DNA from: Paragonimus westermani
Taxonomy: Eukaryota; Platyhelminthes; Trematoda; Plagiorchiida; Troglotrematidae
Direction: 5' to 3'
Assembly: GCA_008508345.1 (NCBI GenBank)
Contig: QNGE01003315.1
Location: 1 to 64,000, forward strand
DNA length: 64,000 nucleotides
The position numbers and the translations under genes are program-made. The notes under the pieces were generated by a model. The model was given only the letters and a program-made list of their open reading frames with translations. It was not told where the DNA came from and made no database searches. Of the stretch, positions 61,746 to 64,000 are shown one piece after another. Position 1 is the stretch's first letter. Every line of letters starts with the position of its first letter.

Positions 61746-64000
61746 AAGACGGCGCTGACGTACTTACTCTTCTTGCCGTAGAATTGACTGCACTGTTGGC
61801 GTCCTGAAAATAAAAACCTTGTGGTTGGTTTGCTCAGTTGTTATTGCGAGGCTTACGCTAGCGACTGATGCGATCCACATCTGTTCTCTGTTTTGACTGA
61901 GTAGACGAAATTAGACTGTCCGAACATTGAATATTTGAATGGCTCGCATCAGGGTAATCACACAGAGTTCACGGATGAACCATGCGTTAACTAATTTTCC
62001 CAAACCACACGAATAGGTTCTTTCATCAATTTATTTAAACATTGCTAAAAATTTCCCGTTAGCATTTAAATTAACAATAGAATTAGAGAAACCAAACTCC
62101 ACAGTTGGTTTCGTGAAACAACGAACTTTATTGTATCAAGACTGTAAAGAGACATACTGCTAAATGCAAGGATTTCGTTTGTTTTCATCAGTCGATTACC
62201 TGAAACATTCGGTAATATAGGTTATGGGCAAGATGACGGAACGGTGAAATGAAGTAGTTGGCATTCTCTAAGTCATTGATAATCAAGCGTCACCCACCGG
62301 CCGTTTGTTGGCAAAGCGTGCTGACGCAATCGATTTCGTTATCGTGGCAAGGAACCCTGATCGTACCAATGAGATATTCGTACACTCGGTTGTTTTGTCG
62401 CCATGAGCTTAATCTATATAACTAAATGCTTTGGACGGTCGACTGACGAAATTAAAGGAAATGCCTGTATTTCTCGATTTGTGTCTTCCTGCAATCTTAG
62501 CGAACTGGATAAAATCAATTCAATATATCAAAATTCATTAAAGTTAGTCCTGTATAAGAGGTATCCAAAAGATGCTTTTAGAACTGAACTCGAAGAGCCA
62601 CTTTCGAAAATGTTATACCCAAGTCCCATTGGTACATCCATCCTTAGAGATTCCGATAATTTGTCCGATTTATTATGCCTTCGCCTCTAACTTATCTGTA
62701 GTTTCTGAAAAGCCACCTAGTAATCGCATATCCACCAATCTACAAAGTTTTCGTGTAAAATGTTAAACAAGCATTGTGTAAATTGGAGTCTACTGAGTTT
62801 TTGGAAGTAATTCCGGAACAGAAGGCAAAATTTTTACAGTAAGAAGCATACCTATAAATAACTGGACAAACGGAGAACTAGAGTCTGATGACATTGTTAG
62901 TCGTAAAGTTCAGCCATAGGTTTATGATCTATTCTATATTAGAGCGGAGGGGTAAGGTGTAATTCCTACAGTATCTTTTATGTGTCTGACAATAAAATCA
63001 CCGCACAGTCTTGAGAAATTCCATGGAGAAATATGTTAAGTCCTAGACCGGGATTCATGGGGTAAGACTTACTTCCTTGTTGCATTTGGTAAACGAACCT
63101 CTCACTCATTCAGTGATGTTCTTCTGAACGCGGTTCTGAACACGGTTCGTCATCTATTTCAGAAAGATCAGGTTGGTTGTACAAATTATTGATGGCTGTT
63201 AATATATTGATCACGATTACGTAATCTGTTCGGTCCGGACGTGGTCACCAGACCATAGAAGATTCAGCGTTTTGACGAAACGTTTTTGGATAAATATTGG
63301 AGTGGAGAGTGAGCGGATGGCTGTGGTTTCTGCGACTGCCGACAATCAAAACAGGTCAGAAAACTGTAGACCACTCATTATATTTTCAGATGCCTTATAT
63401 TGATAATAATACTCCATAACAAATGCAGCACCTGGTGAGTAGTACCAGGAATATCAAAAATATCTTGACTCTTTCTGAAAGACTTCTTAAGATGATGATC
63501 AAAAATGCTGACACATTTACAACAATGGTTTGAGAAATAACAAATAAGTGGTTCGTGAGCTATGTATTGATACGATCTTGTTGATTTAGTTATCTGGAGG
63601 AAGGGGGAAGACTGGTAAACTCGTGTAGCACAACAACATAATATCACATCACTGGTTTTCAGGTCATTAGGGCAATTTTGTTTGCTCTCGTAAACTGGCT
63701 GGGGATTGAATCATATCTCGTAGGCGTGAATGTAGGTGGGAGTGCCAGCCGGAGCTGGACAGCACTGAAAAATAACGCAAGAATATGCATGACTTGCAAT
63801 GCAAGGGTACTGATGAAGATCGTACAGTCTGGTGACAGCAGTTACTTGAGTTCTATTAGAGTGTGTACCTGAGTGGTGATGGTATGTTTGTGGTTCGCTG
63901 TGGTTTCGATTTTTGGCCCCACTCTAAGGAAACTGGTCCACAAACGTGGTGTTGACCGACCGCCATAAGAATGGTATGATCCTATCGGAAGTATAATAAG
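61746..64000. other. No recognisable gene
   Basis: Open frames at 62403-62690 (95 codons) and 63678-63872 (64 codons, preceded by an acceptor-like GGTTTTCAG ending 63661) could be exons, but I cannot assign a family or a splice partner. Confidence 0.35.

Noticed and set aside
62403..62690. 95-codon plus-strand frame with plausible residue composition
   Set aside because: No family recognised, no splice sites or repeat partner found; length is within chance for AT-rich DNA.
1..64000. CRISPR arrays, operons or a bacterial or phage gene cluster
   Set aside because: No short regularly spaced repeats and no dense coding; introns and retroelements show eukaryotic DNA.

Overview
The window is eukaryotic DNA, most likely from a parasitic flatworm (trematode). 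The evidence is long introns with GT..AG borders, a low density of coding sequence, one secreted-type alkaline phosphatase gene, and decayed retroelements typical of flatworms: Penelope-like, RTE-like and CR1/Jockey-like pieces, plus a tRNA-derived SINE that carries a hammerhead ribozyme motif. The species cannot be named from the sequence alone. Two single ambiguous bases (positions 8069 and 55892) show it is a draft assembly.

The only complete gene I can support is an alkaline phosphatase on the + strand, with six coding exons between 26362 and 46181. The exon phases join exactly and give 543 codons. The predicted protein has an N-terminal signal peptide, every metal-binding and catalytic residue expected for the family, and a hydrophobic C-terminal tail that suggests a GPI anchor. 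Its introns (1.5 to 7.3 kb) hold a Penelope-like endonuclease fragment and a worn SINE copy.

At the left end (about 0.4 to 7 kb), pieces of a second, older alkaline phosphatase lie on the opposite strand. These are an intact exon 5 homologue with splice sites, a truncated exon 6 homologue, and further duplicated fragments. Diverged repeat blocks surround them. The remains look like a decayed paralogue that was duplicated and rearranged locally.

Region by region: 1-7 kb, alkaline phosphatase relics and local duplications; 7-16 kb, no recognisable gene; 16-22.2 kb, two foldback structures made from the hammerhead-bearing SINE; 23.4-25.8 kb, RTE-like and Penelope-like remnants and one possible exon; 26.4-46.2 kb, the alkaline phosphatase gene; 47 kb, another SINE copy and a short coding-like stretch followed by AATAAA; 54-58 kb, RTE-like and CR1-like LINE remnants and a 23-bp perfect hairpin; 58.8-61.7 kb, a pair of inverted repeats of about 228 bp; 61.7-64 kb, nothing recognisable.

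No tRNA, rRNA, CRISPR array or operon was found. The strongest leads are the SINE with its embedded self-cleaving RNA motif arranged as foldbacks, and the rearranged antisense alkaline phosphatase relic.
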